From Leptospira semungkisensis (lineage in GTDB: Bacteria; Spirochaetota; Leptospiria; Leptospirales; Leptospiraceae): DNA of 64,000 nucleotides. Shown here one piece after another: positions 17,819 through 27,619 of this stretch (position 1 is the first letter of the stretch; every line of letters starts with the position of its first letter). The translations under genes were made by a program, and so were the position numbers. The notes under the pieces are model-generated. The model did no database searches. It was given only the letters and a program-made list of their open reading frames with translations, and had not been told where the DNA came from. Location: positions 496,001 to 560,000 of the forward strand of contig NZ_RQEP01000019.1 of NCBI RefSeq assembly GCF_004770055.1. The letters run 5' to 3'.

Positions 17819-19819
17819 CTACTGCACTGTAGCAACGGTCGGAGCTGCAGGAGTCGGCAAGTATCCGAGTGTTTTGTAACCGTCCGCTCCCAGATTGTAT
17901 TTGATTTGGCCGGGACCAGATAGGCTCAAAGTATCTCCCTTCGTGGTAAGGAGATTGATCGTATCCTGATAGGTAAAGAGAGGATTGAAGGAACGAATGA
18001 GAGTAGCAAGACCAGCAACATGAGGAGTCGCCATCGAAGTTCCGTCGATCGTATTGTACACGTTTAGGATGTCCTTATCCATATAGTTAAAAGTGACAAG
18101 AACAATACGAGCACCATCATCTATATTACTAGAATCCGAGCTAAAGAAGAAACCGAAAGAACAGTTATTCCCCGCAGTACAATTCTTCAAGCTATATTCT
18201 TGGAAGCTAAGATTTAAGAAACCAGTATAGGCATCCAAAATATTACTGATATTTAATGGAGAAAAAGGATTATTTGTCCCTGCCTTATAGCCAACCAGTA
18301 CCCCATCGTATAGATATTCAGTACTCAAATACGTATAAAAAGAGGCAGTTACTGCATCAACTCCTGCAGGAACCGCAATAGAAGTATAGGCATAGGAAGA
18401 GACATTATTATTATACGTGATTTCAGAACCTGTCCCAGTCAAAAAACAAGTATTTGGAAGTGCTAAGACTGAATAGACATTGGAACTTATCGTACAATTT
18501 GAAACTCCCCAAGAGGAACCAACCGAATTGGATGAATTACTCAAAGTCCAAGTGTTAAAGTCTGTTACTTGCACTGAAGTCTCTTGTCCTGCCCAAGTGC
18601 TTACAATATTTGTTCCAGGTGCAGCAATGTCCACGTTTGTCGTACCGTAATTCGAAAAACTTGCGAGTGCGTAGGCCTGGTCTAATGCGGCAATACATAA
18701 TAGATTCGCTGCGGTGGAAGCGCATGGGTAAGTAACGCTGCTGCTTACAACCTCCTGTCCTGTCCCAGTTGCATCCCCATTTCCAGCCGCAACCACAACT
18801 AACGTGTCATACGTTAAGCCTGCATTGATAATTGCACTATCCAAAGCAGCATCGAAGCCTGGACCTCCCAGACTCATATTGATGATCTTAGCCCCATTGC
18901 GTGCTGCAAAATTGATCCCTTTCATAATATTGGATGTGCTACCCGAACCGACCGCATCCAAGACTCGGACCGGCATGATCTTAGCAGACCAGCAGATCCC
19001 AGTTACACCAGTGCTATTATTTCCTCTTGCTCCAATGGTTCCAGCCACATGAGTCCCATGTCCAGCAAGGTCCATCGGATCCTTGTCGTTATCTGCATAG
19101 TCATAACCGATGCATGCTCCAAGATTTCTTCCGGTATCAGTCACGCAGGAGGAACTGGACCACATATTTCCGACAAGATCCTCATGGCTATAGTTCACTC
19201 CCGAATCTACAACTGCGACGATAGTATTTGTGCAATCGGTAGAAATATCCCAGGCATGCTCCATATCCATATCATCTCCGACAACTCCCGGGTTATGAGT
19301 AGTATAATCTCCTGTCGCCACAGTTTGAGAGGTATTATGCAAACTCCATTGTTGGGCAAACTTAGTATCATTCGGTACTTGCGCAGTACTATGATAGATA
19401 TAATTTGGCTGAGCGTATTCCACATTAGAAAGGCTTTTATAGGATTCGACCGCAGCTTCCACACTTTGGTTGGAAGCAATCTTCACTATGGCATGGCCTT
19501 TTTCCGAAATGGATTCACCTAACTCCCCTCCAACCGATTGGACCAAGTAGGAGTGCACCGCAGAATCAGAACCTTCTTTGAATTTAACAATGATCTCACC
19601 GGCCATGTATTTCCCGAGGAGAGCCTGTTTTTGTTTTGAATTTCCCAGAGAAGATACTTTCTTACCGGAAGGTATTTTGATCGTTTGAAAAGCTCTTAAG
19701 ATGCTTTGGCCAAAGCCCCCTAAGAAATGCGTATCTTTCGCGAAAAGCATTCCGCCACCGGCCAAAAGAATTGTTAGAACAAGAGAAAGTAAAATGGATC
19801 GTTTCATAATTTTAGGCAT
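17819..19819 (-). CDS. Secreted subtilisin-like serine protease (S8) with a large insertion
   Basis: 666 residues. There is a signal peptide (about 1-27, LVLTILLAGGGMLFA) and a propeptide of fervidolysin type (GEIIVKFKEGSDSAV...). The catalytic triad is complete: Asp in AVVDSGVNYSHEDL, His in GHGTHVAGTIGA and Ser in GTSMATPHVAGL; the oxyanion Asn is in VVAAGNGDA. Between AAPGTNIVSTW and the Ser motif lie about 165 extra residues, rich in Ser, Asn, Tyr and beta-prone segments, where typical subtilases have about 15. ATG at 19819 has AAGAAG five bases upstream. It lies 24 bases after an Ig-like lipoprotein gene on the same strand, so the two are probably cotranscribed. Confidence 0.94.
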   Translation of the reverse strand: MPKIMKRSILLSLVLTILLAGGGMLFAKDTHFLGGFGQSILRAFQTIKIPSGKKVSSLGNSKQKQALLGKYMAGEIIVKFKEGSDSAVHSYLVQSVGGELGESISEKGHAIVKIASNQSVEAAVESYKSLSNVEYAQPNYIYHSTAQVPNDTKFAQQWSLHNTSQTVATGDYTTHNPGVVGDDMDMEHAWDISTDCTNTIVAVVDSGVNYSHEDLVGNMWSSSSCVTDTGRNLGACIGYDYADNDKDPMDLAGHGTHVAGTIGARGNNSTGVTGICWSAKIMPVRVLDAVGSGSTSNIMKGINFAARNGAKIINMSLGGPGFDAALDSAIINAGLTYDTLVVVAAGNGDATGTGQEVVSSSVTYPCASTAANLLCIAALDQAYALASFSNYGTTNVDIAAPGTNIVSTWAGQETSVQVTDFNTWTLSNSSNSVGSSWGVSNCTISSNVYSVLALPNTCFLTGTGSEITYNNNVSSYAYTSIAVPAGVDAVTASFYTYLSTEYLYDGVLVGYKAGTNNPFSPLNISNILDAYTGFLNLSFQEYSLKNCTAGNNCSFGFFFSSDSSNIDDGARIVLVTFNYMDKDILNVYNTIDGTSMATPHVAGLATLIRSFNPLFTYQDTINLLTTKGDTLSLSGPGQIKYNLGADGYKTLGYLPTPAAPTVATVQ

Positions 19820-19843
19820 ATAATATCTTCTTACCGTTTAGAT

Positions 19844-21349
19844 TTAGAATGTGACGCTTCCTGCGGAAGAAGCGGTTTCGGTGATTATGGTATTGCCGAA
19901 TTTGGTAAACGGTAAGACCTTAAAATAGTACGTCCCTGAAGAAAGAGTAAATACAGTTTGGTTCGGAGTATACGTTCCACCGGAATAATTAATCGTATTA
20001 CAACCAACTGCGGTCCCATCACTCGAACTTGTGAAAACGAAGGTAGAAACTGTAGAGTAACAGACCTTATATCCGCCCCCTAGAGAATTCACTGCTCCTT
20101 GCTTCAACGCCGGCCAGGTCACCGCTACATTCGTCCCACCTGGGGCGTTTAGGGTAACGTCGATCTCTCCGTCAGTCACGCTTGCTATGCGTAAGGTGGT
20201 AGTTATCAATCCTGTCGAGCCTGGATGAAAGACTACGCTGAATCCAACTGACTGATCCGGCTTGATCGTTAAAGTATCTGGCTGAAAAACAGTAAAATCA
20301 GTGCTGTTATCGATCGATATAGGATTCGATCCTAAAGTAAGATCTGCAGTCCCTACATTTTTCAAACGGAACACTTTCGTGAAATTCTCAGAGGTCTTGG
20401 TTCCTACAAAACTGACCGAACCGCCAGTGGTCGTGAGATCTATTCCATCAGAGGTCACTTGGATCTTAGGTCCTGAACTTGCAAGACCAGCTCCCTTTAG
20501 AGTAAACTTGTATTGGGAATTTGTTACGTTCGTAGAAAGAGAATCATTACTAGCAATGGTCAAAGTCTCTGAATACGTAGTAGCCGCACTCGGTGAGAAA
20601 GTCAGCGTCAGGTCCGTTGCTTCATTCACTGCAAGAGTGGATTTTTTAATTGTTCCAGTGAATGCAGTTCCAGTAAAGCTTACCGTCCCTATCTTTAAAG
20701 CACTTTGGCCGATATTTCTTACGGTAAGTGTCTTAACGGTGGAAGTAGTAGACTGGACTGCACCGAAGGCAGCAACGGATGGGACCGCAGTGCTGCCGTT
20801 AAAGTAAGATGCAATATCCACTGCGGAATTCTCATCCTTTACTTGTAACATTGGTACCTTCGTAGAAGTAGCACTAGCCACGAGTAAAACAGAGAATTTA
20901 GGAACATCCGCTTCATCAGAGTTGATAGAAAGAGTCGCGTTATGCGTTCCGTAATTGGAAGCTCCTGGTTTATAAACAATCTGAAAAGCTAAAGTTCCAT
21001 TCGGAGCAAGAGTGGTATTTGTAGGTTGGATCGGAATGGTAAAAAGAGAAGAATTCGCTCCACCAATAGAGACAATAGGAGAACCACTAAGATTCACAGG
21101 ATTCGCGTTCTTGTTCACGAGGGTTACGTTAATTATCTTTGCATCAGTAGATAACTGAGCAATCTGAGTCCCTAGATGAAGTCGATTTCCAGAAACATAC
21201 TCTTCTGAATTATAGGAAATGACAAGACCATCAAATGAGTTTCCGTACTTGAACAATGGAACTGCCGCGCACTGTACGGTAAACAGGATGGAGAGGAAGG
21301 ACAATATAGCTAAGATCTTTTTTTGTTTTGCTTGCGTAATTCGCATCAT
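19844..21349 (-). CDS. Lipoprotein with repeated Ig-like (choice-of-anchor D type) domains
   Basis: 501 residues. The signal peptide ends in lipobox LFTVQC, so it is probably an exported lipoprotein. Three consecutive beta-sandwich units of the choice-of-anchor D/Hydin type follow, each with the phrase L.V.N.G...L.......TGT.F and ...TFSP......T.TL.I.SND (about residues 60-160, 165-285, 290-395). A C-terminal fibronectin-III-like domain (about 400-500) ends GTYYFKVLPFTKFGN. Such domains serve as adhesion or structural modules. It is upstream of, and probably cotranscribed with, the subtilase gene. Confidence 0.8.
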   Translation of the reverse strand: MMRITQAKQKKILAILSFLSILFTVQCAAVPLFKYGNSFDGLVISYNSEEYVSGNRLHLGTQIAQLSTDAKIINVTLVNKNANPVNLSGSPIVSIGGANSSLFTIPIQPTNTTLAPNGTLAFQIVYKPGASNYGTHNATLSINSDEADVPKFSVLLVASATSTKVPMLQVKDENSAVDIASYFNGSTAVPSVAAFGAVQSTTSTVKTLTVRNIGQSALKIGTVSFTGTAFTGTIKKSTLAVNEATDLTLTFSPSAATTYSETLTIASNDSLSTNVTNSQYKFTLKGAGLASSGPKIQVTSDGIDLTTTGGSVSFVGTKTSENFTKVFRLKNVGTADLTLGSNPISIDNSTDFTVFQPDTLTIKPDQSVGFSVVFHPGSTGLITTTLRIASVTDGEIDVTLNAPGGTNVAVTWPALKQGAVNSLGGGYKVCYSTVSTFVFTSSSDGTAVGCNTINYSGGTYTPNQTVFTLSSGTYYFKVLPFTKFGNTIITETASSAGSVTF

Positions 21350-21783
21350 TGGAACACTTATCCCGATTGGTATACGATCAAAAAATAGAGTTATAGAACT
21401 CTATTCTTTCTAATAGTCTTTAATTTCCAGGGAAGAGTTTGGGGACACCATAATTCTAAGAAATAAGACTATTTTTGGAAAATTTGCGTCAATATTTCTC
21501 AAATTGCAATGAATAGCCCTTCCTGCTTTCAGATTTCTAAACGAAAAGAGAGCGATTTCATCCCCCAAGAGACAAAAATGGAAGGAGCTCTGCCTTCCGG
21601 TCTCTTAGATCCTAAGAAAAACGATCCAAGAATGAATTTAGCTCCACGTCCATGTAACAGTTTGGTCCCCATTTTTTTGCAGATCTAAAATAGAAAGTTT
21701 TGTAAATAAGTGAGAATTAAGAGACTTTTAGCCCCTCTTCCTTTAAATACTTCCAGCCTCAAAAAAATATTCTAAGAGGGTTC
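21350..21783. other. 434-base divergent intergenic region with a nested hairpin
   Basis: Separates the divergent Ig-like lipoprotein and Vps62/ricin lipoprotein genes and must hold both promoters. No open frame in it looks coding. At 21567-21606 two nested inverted repeats are present: AAGAGAC/GTCTCTT outside and GGAAGG/CCTTCC inside, around a 7-base loop. A ribosome binding site AAGAGGG (21774-21780) precedes the start at 21784. The distance of the hairpin from that start would allow a long structured leader or a small RNA, which sequence alone cannot decide. Confidence 0.5.
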
Positions 21784-23619
21784 ATGATGAAGAGAAAATT
21801 CGTTCAGCACTTAAGCGTGCTGGCAATCGCCGGGTTTCTTGCGGGCATGCAGATTGCGTGCAGTGATAAGAATCCAGGAAGTGGTTCTGAATTCGGTGCA
21901 TTGGCAAGTGCCTTGTCATCGCTCGGAAATGGTAGCGGTTTACAAGGTTTACTGGGGAATAAGACTTCTTCCGTTCATGCGGCAAGCAGTTATTTCCATA
22001 CGGAAATCTATCCTCCCCACTGGCTGCAATGGACCACCGATGGTTCCGCACCGATCCAAATGGATGGCCCTTTCTTAACTCAAGGTTTACGATGCAATGG
22101 TCGCTATTGTGATGATGTAAACTTACTAGCAACAGAAACTTCTTATACACAAACCAATAGTTGGTGGACCGATTATTTTTCGGAAGAAGGAACCAATTAT
22201 CGGATCTGCGACAATAACGGATTCGTGACCGGTATCCAGTGTAGTGGAAGTTATTGTGATAATGTTTCTCTACGTTGTTCTCAATTGAACAATAGCGGAG
22301 TCCGTACAGGTTGCTATTGGACAGCTGGAGTCTCGGAAGAAGGTGGCGGCAAATTTGTTGCTCCTCAATCCATGTATGTTGCCGGTGCAAGTTGCAACGG
22401 TCGTTATTGCGATAATATGTCGTTGTATCTTTGTCAGGCAGACAATGGTGGACCTAGCTTCGATATGGATGCGTTAGCTCATCAATACGCTCCTCGTTTG
22501 AGATTCGATCAAGAGACCACTACTGGATCTGGTGATTCTAGCAAATGCTTTCCAAGCGATGCAGGATATTATTATACTCAGAGAGCTACCGGAGCAACTC
22601 CTCAATCTCTTTGCAATAAGGATTATTCTACCATCTCCAATAACCAAGTGCCTATCTATTATATGGCAAGCCAAGTCGGAACAAACTCTGTTGCGATCCG
22701 TTATTGGTTCTTCTACTCTTATCAAAGTACTTGTTTCCTAAGTTTCGGAAACCACCCAGCAGATTGGGAATCTATGGTCGTACTCATCGTGAACGGACAA
22801 TTGCAACGAGTTGCTTACTTCCAACATGGTGGTTGGTATACAAGAGAACCTGGCAACTACGAGGTTGTAGGAGGAACTCACCCTGTGGGCTATGCGGGGA
22901 AGAACGCTCATGGAACCTTCCATAATTCGGGAGGATCCGGAGGTTGTCTGTATTTTGATGACTACAGAAATCCAGGCAGCGCAGATTACCACATGGATAC
23001 TTGGAACAATCTCCAACTTCTCTCTCGAGGAAGCGGCTTTCCTGATTGGATGAATTGCACCGGAGACAGTTGTTTCGATGGTATCGGCCATCCGATCGAG
23101 CAAACAGGAGATCTTCGTTCTATGGGTGGCTGTGGAAAAGACGGATGCGGTTGGTCCTCTTTGGATGCAGACATTCCATTCCAAAATGATCCTACTGGAG
23201 CAGAATATTCCGCGATCACAGCTAAACATAGCGGAAGAGTATTGGATGTCCCTGGAGCAAGCACAAGCGACAGTGTGAACATTGACCAATTCTCGAATTG
23301 GAATGTGGACAACGAGAAATGGTGGTTAGAATCTACCGGAGATGGCTATTACAAGATCATTGCGAAGCATAGCGGTAAATGTATGGATGTGAAAGGAGCC
23401 TCTACTTCTGCCGGAATGAATGTGACCCAATATTCCTGCAGTGGAAATGCAAACCAAAGATTCCAATTGATACCATACAATGACGGATTCTATTCGATCC
23501 AAGCGAAGCATAGCGGTCAATGTTTGGACATCGCAGGAGCCGCGATGGGAGACGGTGGTCTTCTCATCCAATGGCCTTGTGCTTGGACAGATAACGAGAA
23601 GTTCAGCTTTACTCGCTAA
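21784..23619 (+). CDS. Lipoprotein with Cys-rich repeats, Vps62-like domain and ricin-type lectin domain
   Basis: 611 residues, lipobox MQIACSD near residue 26. Residues about 95-220 contain three copies of a C.G.YCD(D/N)(V/M)(N/S)L motif (RCNGRYCDDVNL, QCSGSYCDNVSL, SCNGRYCDNMSL). The middle (about 225-460) resembles the Vps62/DUF946 family: APRLRFDQ, NHPADWESMVV, GKNAHGTFH. The last 140 residues form a ricin B-type beta-trefoil with three I.AKHSG..LD(V/I).GA repeats and NQRFQLIP-type QxF motifs, implying carbohydrate binding. Two ATG codons (21784, 21787) share the ribosome binding site AAGAGGG. A strong terminator follows, so it is monocistronic. The target sugar and function are unknown. 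Confidence 0.85.
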   Translation: MMKRKFVQHLSVLAIAGFLAGMQIACSDKNPGSGSEFGALASALSSLGNGSGLQGLLGNKTSSVHAASSYFHTEIYPPHWLQWTTDGSAPIQMDGPFLTQGLRCNGRYCDDVNLLATETSYTQTNSWWTDYFSEEGTNYRICDNNGFVTGIQCSGSYCDNVSLRCSQLNNSGVRTGCYWTAGVSEEGGGKFVAPQSMYVAGASCNGRYCDNMSLYLCQADNGGPSFDMDALAHQYAPRLRFDQETTTGSGDSSKCFPSDAGYYYTQRATGATPQSLCNKDYSTISNNQVPIYYMASQVGTNSVAIRYWFFYSYQSTCFLSFGNHPADWESMVVLIVNGQLQRVAYFQHGGWYTREPGNYEVVGGTHPVGYAGKNAHGTFHNSGGSGGCLYFDDYRNPGSADYHMDTWNNLQLLSRGSGFPDWMNCTGDSCFDGIGHPIEQTGDLRSMGGCGKDGCGWSSLDADIPFQNDPTGAEYSAITAKHSGRVLDVPGASTSDSVNIDQFSNWNVDNEKWWLESTGDGYYKIIAKHSGKCMDVKGASTSAGMNVTQYSCSGNANQRFQLIPYNDGFYSIQAKHSGQCLDIAGAAMGDGGLLIQWPCAWTDNEKFSFTR

Positions 23620-23654
23620 GACAATGAAACGCTTTTTCGGAAGTGGTTGATAAG

Positions 23655-23688
23655 AATGCTACGGAGCTTCGGCTTCGTAGCATTTTTT
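23655..23688 (+). terminator. Rho-independent terminator after the ricin-domain lipoprotein
   Basis: The 8-bp stem ATGCTACG/CGTAGCAT, extended by AGC/GCT inside around TTCG, is followed by six T. It lies 36 bases after the stop codon. Confidence 0.93.
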
Positions 23689-23744
23689 ATATGATTTCGA
23701 TCCCTTCTCTGGATCATAAGCAATCTAAGAATACGATTTTTATT

Positions 23745-24758
23745 TTAGATCTTTAACAAAGGCAGTATGTTCGTATTGCCTCTTTCTTCTGCGATATTAT
23801 ATGGAGTTCGATTGCTTGCGTCTTTTGCAAGTTTATCAGCGCCTTTATTTAATAGAAATTTAATAAGGTCCTCGTTTCCGTTAAAGGCGGCGTAATGCAA
23901 GGCAGTCTTTCCTTCTTTATCAACAGAGCTCAATTTACCGCCATGTCGAACAACATTCTCTAAGATAGGCAGACTTCCTCCCATACAAGCGATCAAGACC
24001 GAGTTTAAACCCCTATAGTTTGCTAGATTCGGATTTGCCTGCTTCTCCAAGAGAAAATCGGAGATTTGGAATTTTCCGAGTAAGATCGAATAATTTAAGG
24101 CAGTGTATCCTTGTGTGCTTGGGACATCGATAGGAAATCCTTTGCTCATTAAATATTCTAAAAATGGAATATCATCTTTACCGGCGGCGACAAAAAAAGG
24201 AGTAATTCCTTTGTTCGACTTTGCGTCCGTACTCACTCCGCTTTCGATCAAATATCTGGCGATTTCTAAATTATTCAGTTGAATGGCCAAGACAAGTGGA
24301 ACTTCTACCTCACGAGCCATTCCGTTCGGACTCATTTTAGCTTTTTCAACTAGAAACTTAACCGCGTAGATTGCGTTATTAAAAATGGCGATCGATAAAG
24401 GAGAGAAGCCCGGGTCTCCTAATACATCAAAACTTGCACCGGCTTTCTTTAATAACTCCAATGCGAATAGATTTTGAGTTTCGGCAGCATAATGGACCGC
24501 AGCAAAACCTATGTTATTACGAGCATTTATATCTTTTCCATCTCGAATGAATTTCGCAATCAGCTCTTCGTCATCTGCAAGGATCGCATAATGTAGAGGA
24601 GTGTTTCCACGAATGTCTCTTGTATTTAAAAGTTCCGGGTTTTCTCTTAATAAATTATATGTTCGGCCTCGATCATGATCTTTGATGGAATAGAAAAGAC
24701 GATTGCTAGTGCAAGAAAGCGAAAGGATAGAGATCGACAGAATTAGGAATTTATACAT
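23745..24758 (-). CDS. Ankyrin-repeat lipoprotein
   Basis: 337 residues. The signal peptide ends in lipobox LSLSC (residue 16). About eight ankyrin repeats follow, with clear consensus segments such as RGNTPLHYAILADDEELIAKF, GFAAVHYAAETQNLFALELL and GKTALHYAAFNGNEDLIKFL. Ankyrin repeats mediate protein binding; in an exported lipoprotein the partner would be periplasmic or on the cell surface. It is a single gene, about 75 bases downstream of the FecR-domain lipoprotein gene and on the same strand, with no obvious terminator between them. Confidence 0.88.
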   Translation of the reverse strand: MYKFLILSISILSLSCTSNRLFYSIKDHDRGRTYNLLRENPELLNTRDIRGNTPLHYAILADDEELIAKFIRDGKDINARNNIGFAAVHYAAETQNLFALELLKKAGASFDVLGDPGFSPLSIAIFNNAIYAVKFLVEKAKMSPNGMAREVEVPLVLAIQLNNLEIARYLIESGVSTDAKSNKGITPFFVAAGKDDIPFLEYLMSKGFPIDVPSTQGYTALNYSILLGKFQISDFLLEKQANPNLANYRGLNSVLIACMGGSLPILENVVRHGGKLSSVDKEGKTALHYAAFNGNEDLIKFLLNKGADKLAKDASNRTPYNIAEERGNTNILPLLKI

Positions 24759-24832
24759 AATACCCGCTCTTAAGGAAGACCCTCCTCCGACAATTTACGT
24801 TTCGAAAAGCCGGAGGAATATAGAAAATTCTT

Positions 24833-25537
24833 TTAAGGAGTGGAGTCTAACTTCTTCTTAGCCAAGGCAATGACTGTTTGAAATTCTTTCAGGCTCATTG
24901 GATTCTTGCGGCCCAATGGAGAATCTGATAGTTCACTATGATCATGACCATAAGGAACATTTTCCTTATGTAGATCGGCAGGTGTTAGATAGATCGTTTT
25001 AGATCCTCTTGTTACTGCAAGATAATCCGAGTCGTTTGTTTTCTTGGCGTGGTTCTCATTGTTCTCCAATTCAACATGACCTTCGCAGTGGCAGATCATT
25101 GTCATATCCTCAACCACTCCGGTATAAAAGGATGTTCCTCTGACTCCGGCAGTAACGGTCGGTGTATGAAGAGAAACTCCTTCTCCCTTAAGCAGCTTGC
25201 TTGTAGAGAGCCAAGTGCTTCCCTTCTCTTGGATAAATAGTTTTTCGTTTTCCTTTTCAGTAAAACGGAACTTAGAATTGGATTGAACCTCTACCAGTAT
25301 GGAATTTTCACCGAAAGTAATGACCGCAGTAGATTTGTCCTCTGTCTCGACGACGTCTCCATTTTGCAGTTCTTGGTGAAGGCCGACCTTGATCTTTTGA
25401 TCTCCTCTTTCTATGCTTACATTTCCCGATACGAATGTAACAATTCCTCTTTTTCGGTCCGACTTTGCTTTATCGCAGCCCAGAGAAAGAAATAGAGCAA
25501 AATTTAGAATAAGAAGTATCCGAAGCATCTTTTTCAT
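24833..25537 (-). CDS. FecR-domain lipoprotein
   Basis: About 234 residues from ATG at 25537, chosen because AAGGAT lies nine bases upstream and the product then starts with a regular signal peptide ending in LFLSLGC; the frame stays open to 25597. The FecR-type beta domain spans about residues 30-150: GIVTFVSGNVSIERGDQKI, LQNGDVVETEDKSTAVITFG, GEGVSLHTPTVTAGVRGTSF. These domains are common in Leptospira lipoproteins; the classical FecR role in iron signalling is not implied, as no FecI-like sigma factor is adjacent. Confidence 0.85.
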   Translation of the reverse strand: MKKMLRILLILNFALFLSLGCDKAKSDRKRGIVTFVSGNVSIERGDQKIKVGLHQELQNGDVVETEDKSTAVITFGENSILVEVQSNSKFRFTEKENEKLFIQEKGSTWLSTSKLLKGEGVSLHTPTVTAGVRGTSFYTGVVEDMTMICHCEGHVELENNENHAKKTNDSDYLAVTRGSKTIYLTPADLHKENVPYGHDHSELSDSPLGRKNPMSLKEFQTVIALAKKKLDSTP

Positions 25538-25816
25538 CGTAAGAATCATCCTTGCGAAACCTATGTTTGTAGCTGGACCAAGTAGATTGCTTTCCATCTT
25601 TTAAATTGCAAATCTTTTATTAGCCCCTCGTTCATTCCTGTTCGTTTATCGTCCGTTTCCTAGCTCCTATCTTCAGACCCTTTTCCGATCAAATTCTGCC
25701 GTTTTGACTTTTTGATTTTTGAGAATGATTTGCCTGAATTCTTCTCTAGATGGGAAAGGATGTTTAAGGAATCATTACTAAAAAAGCAAACAACGATTAG
25801 TTGAAGGATCTTAACT

Positions 25817-27448
25817 ATGAATCTCATTTTGCCAAACAAACTGAAACTGATCTTTAACTTAAGGACAAGATCCTTGCGCATTCCTGCGATTGCATTCCTC
25901 TTGTTTGTCTTCTTACTCAAATGCAATTCGGCAAAGGCACTCAATATTGATGCGAGTTCCTCTGTGATCGGAGCACTTCTCTCCGATGGAAACGTAGGTT
26001 TATTTTCCGGAACGGGAAAAGCCTCGGTCAAGGTTACTGTTACCGGATACCAAAACCTAGTGAGTAGCCCAATAAGCCTTACGCTTACGAATACTACAAC
26101 GAGCGCTACTCAGGACTTGAGTGTTTCGGATAACGGAACCTTCTCCTTTACGGACGGGTTGGATCATGGCAATTCTTATTCGATCACTCTAAACGATTAT
26201 ACAAAAGGACAGTCCTGTTCTTTAACGGGAGATACTGGAACTGCAGGCTCTTCTTCTCCTGCGCTGATCGATTGTGAAAGAACTCTTGTCGTGGCCACTG
26301 TGGTAACTTGTTGCAGCTCCTCCGGACCTCCTATCGTACTTTATCCGATCAATCATAAGACAAGCCCTTTCACTATCGGGACTTCGGTTCCTATTTCCAC
26401 ATCCGCAACTTATATCCAACTCGATATGGTCTGGAACGGAAATAAATATTTTGTAGTGTGGACTTCTGCCGGGGATTCAGTATCCGGTCAATTCTATGAT
26501 ATAGCCTTAAATCCAATCGGTTCAAGCTTCCCTATTTATGCAGGTGGTGGAACTACAATCCGATCTCTTGCAGCCGAATACAATTCTCATTCAGATGAAT
26601 TTGCGATATCCTTGTCCGATACAACTCCCGCGGTAAAATACGTTAGGCTAAATTCTGTCGGAACAGTTCTGAATTCAAATACTGTGGAAGCCTTAGGAAC
26701 GGCTGTCGATTTTGGGAACTTGGATCTGGTTTGGGATGGAGTTCGATATATCGTTGCTTTCGAAGAACATAACCATCTAGACGTAAGCAATCATCTGGCA
26801 ATCTTTAGTTTTACAACTGGAGCGGCCTCTCTTGTGAACCGAGCTACCTTAAGTACCGGGATCGGCATGGTCACTCCTTCTAATGGGGCATTTAATGGAG
26901 TGATCGGGGTCGCCTTTCCCAATCTTCTTAGGACTGCTACTGATACTTGGCTTTTCTATAACCAAACGAATTCCAGTGACCAACTCACTGTAACAGATGC
27001 GAGTTTGTTTGAATGGAAGAATTTTGTAGGATCTCCTACAAAAATAAAAGAGGATCTAAATCCATTCGCGTGTCCTCCTCAAACGGATGCCGCAAACGGA
27101 CTCGAGTTCTATGTGCCTCATGCTGTGAATCTAGGTAATGAGATCCTCTTGAACTACGAGCTTCATTGCGAAGAGGCACTTTCAAGCCCATTCCTATTTG
27201 ATAATATATTCCACATGCCAATCAACCCTACAAACGGTGCAGCAGGAACCTCCTCGCTTTATTCAGTCTCTACAGGGCATAACCAATCCTATGGAGCTTC
27301 CATCACTTGTAGGAAGGATAAATGTTATACGAGTATGGGAGCTTTTATAAATAATTTCTATCTGCTCGACCCTGCATTCAATGGGACTCCAGGAAGTTTC
27401 TTCCCGATTTCCTCCGCCAACCAAGCATTTACGACGGTAATTCGGTAA
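25817..27448 (+). CDS. Exported lipoprotein, copy 1 of a tandem paralogous pair
   Basis: 543 residues with ribosome binding site AAGGATC. After a hydrophobic signal with lipobox FLLKC the mature start is CNSAKALNIDASSSVIGALL. An Ig-like module follows (VKVTVTGYQNL...LSVSDNGTFSFTDGL...Y.I.L...T.GQSCSLTG.TGT). The remainder is a repeat-rich region with blocks such as LDMVWNGNKYFVVWTS and LDLVWDGVRYIVAFEEH, which look like beta-propeller blades. It is clearly homologous over its whole length to the next gene. No enzymatic motif is visible; an adhesin or surface protein role is only a guess. Confidence 0.85.
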   Translation: MNLILPNKLKLIFNLRTRSLRIPAIAFLLFVFLLKCNSAKALNIDASSSVIGALLSDGNVGLFSGTGKASVKVTVTGYQNLVSSPISLTLTNTTTSATQDLSVSDNGTFSFTDGLDHGNSYSITLNDYTKGQSCSLTGDTGTAGSSSPALIDCERTLVVATVVTCCSSSGPPIVLYPINHKTSPFTIGTSVPISTSATYIQLDMVWNGNKYFVVWTSAGDSVSGQFYDIALNPIGSSFPIYAGGGTTIRSLAAEYNSHSDEFAISLSDTTPAVKYVRLNSVGTVLNSNTVEALGTAVDFGNLDLVWDGVRYIVAFEEHNHLDVSNHLAIFSFTTGAASLVNRATLSTGIGMVTPSNGAFNGVIGVAFPNLLRTATDTWLFYNQTNSSDQLTVTDASLFEWKNFVGSPTKIKEDLNPFACPPQTDAANGLEFYVPHAVNLGNEILLNYELHCEEALSSPFLFDNIFHMPINPTNGAAGTSSLYSVSTGHNQSYGASITCRKDKCYTSMGAFINNFYLLDPAFNGTPGSFFPISSANQAFTTVIR

Positions 27449-27619
27449 GTATTGCGTTAGTTGAAATTCCAAACCGTTTCATTCCCGATTTTGTAATGTT
27501 CATTTCCGGATGGAACGCTTTGGATCTTCTGTTTCATTAATTACTCAAACAAAAACGGATCGTTTGTTTCTTTTATATCAGATGTAACGCTGAACCATTA
27601 TTATACGAAGGTTTTCCGG

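Noticed and set aside
17655..17879. Plus-strand frame for a Lys/Arg/Glu-rich 74-residue protein
   Set aside because: It runs through the subtilase terminator into the subtilase gene antisense and overlaps the OsmC start. AGAAGAG precedes it, so it is not impossible, but support is weak.
24833..25537. FecR domain taken as an iron-responsive FecIR system
   Set aside because: No FecI-type sigma factor or FecA receptor is adjacent, and the protein is an exported lipoprotein.
25660..26031. Minus-strand frame of 123 codons over the start of the first paralogous lipoprotein
   Set aside because: It overlaps a gene with a good ribosome binding site and signal peptide, and shows no motif of its own.
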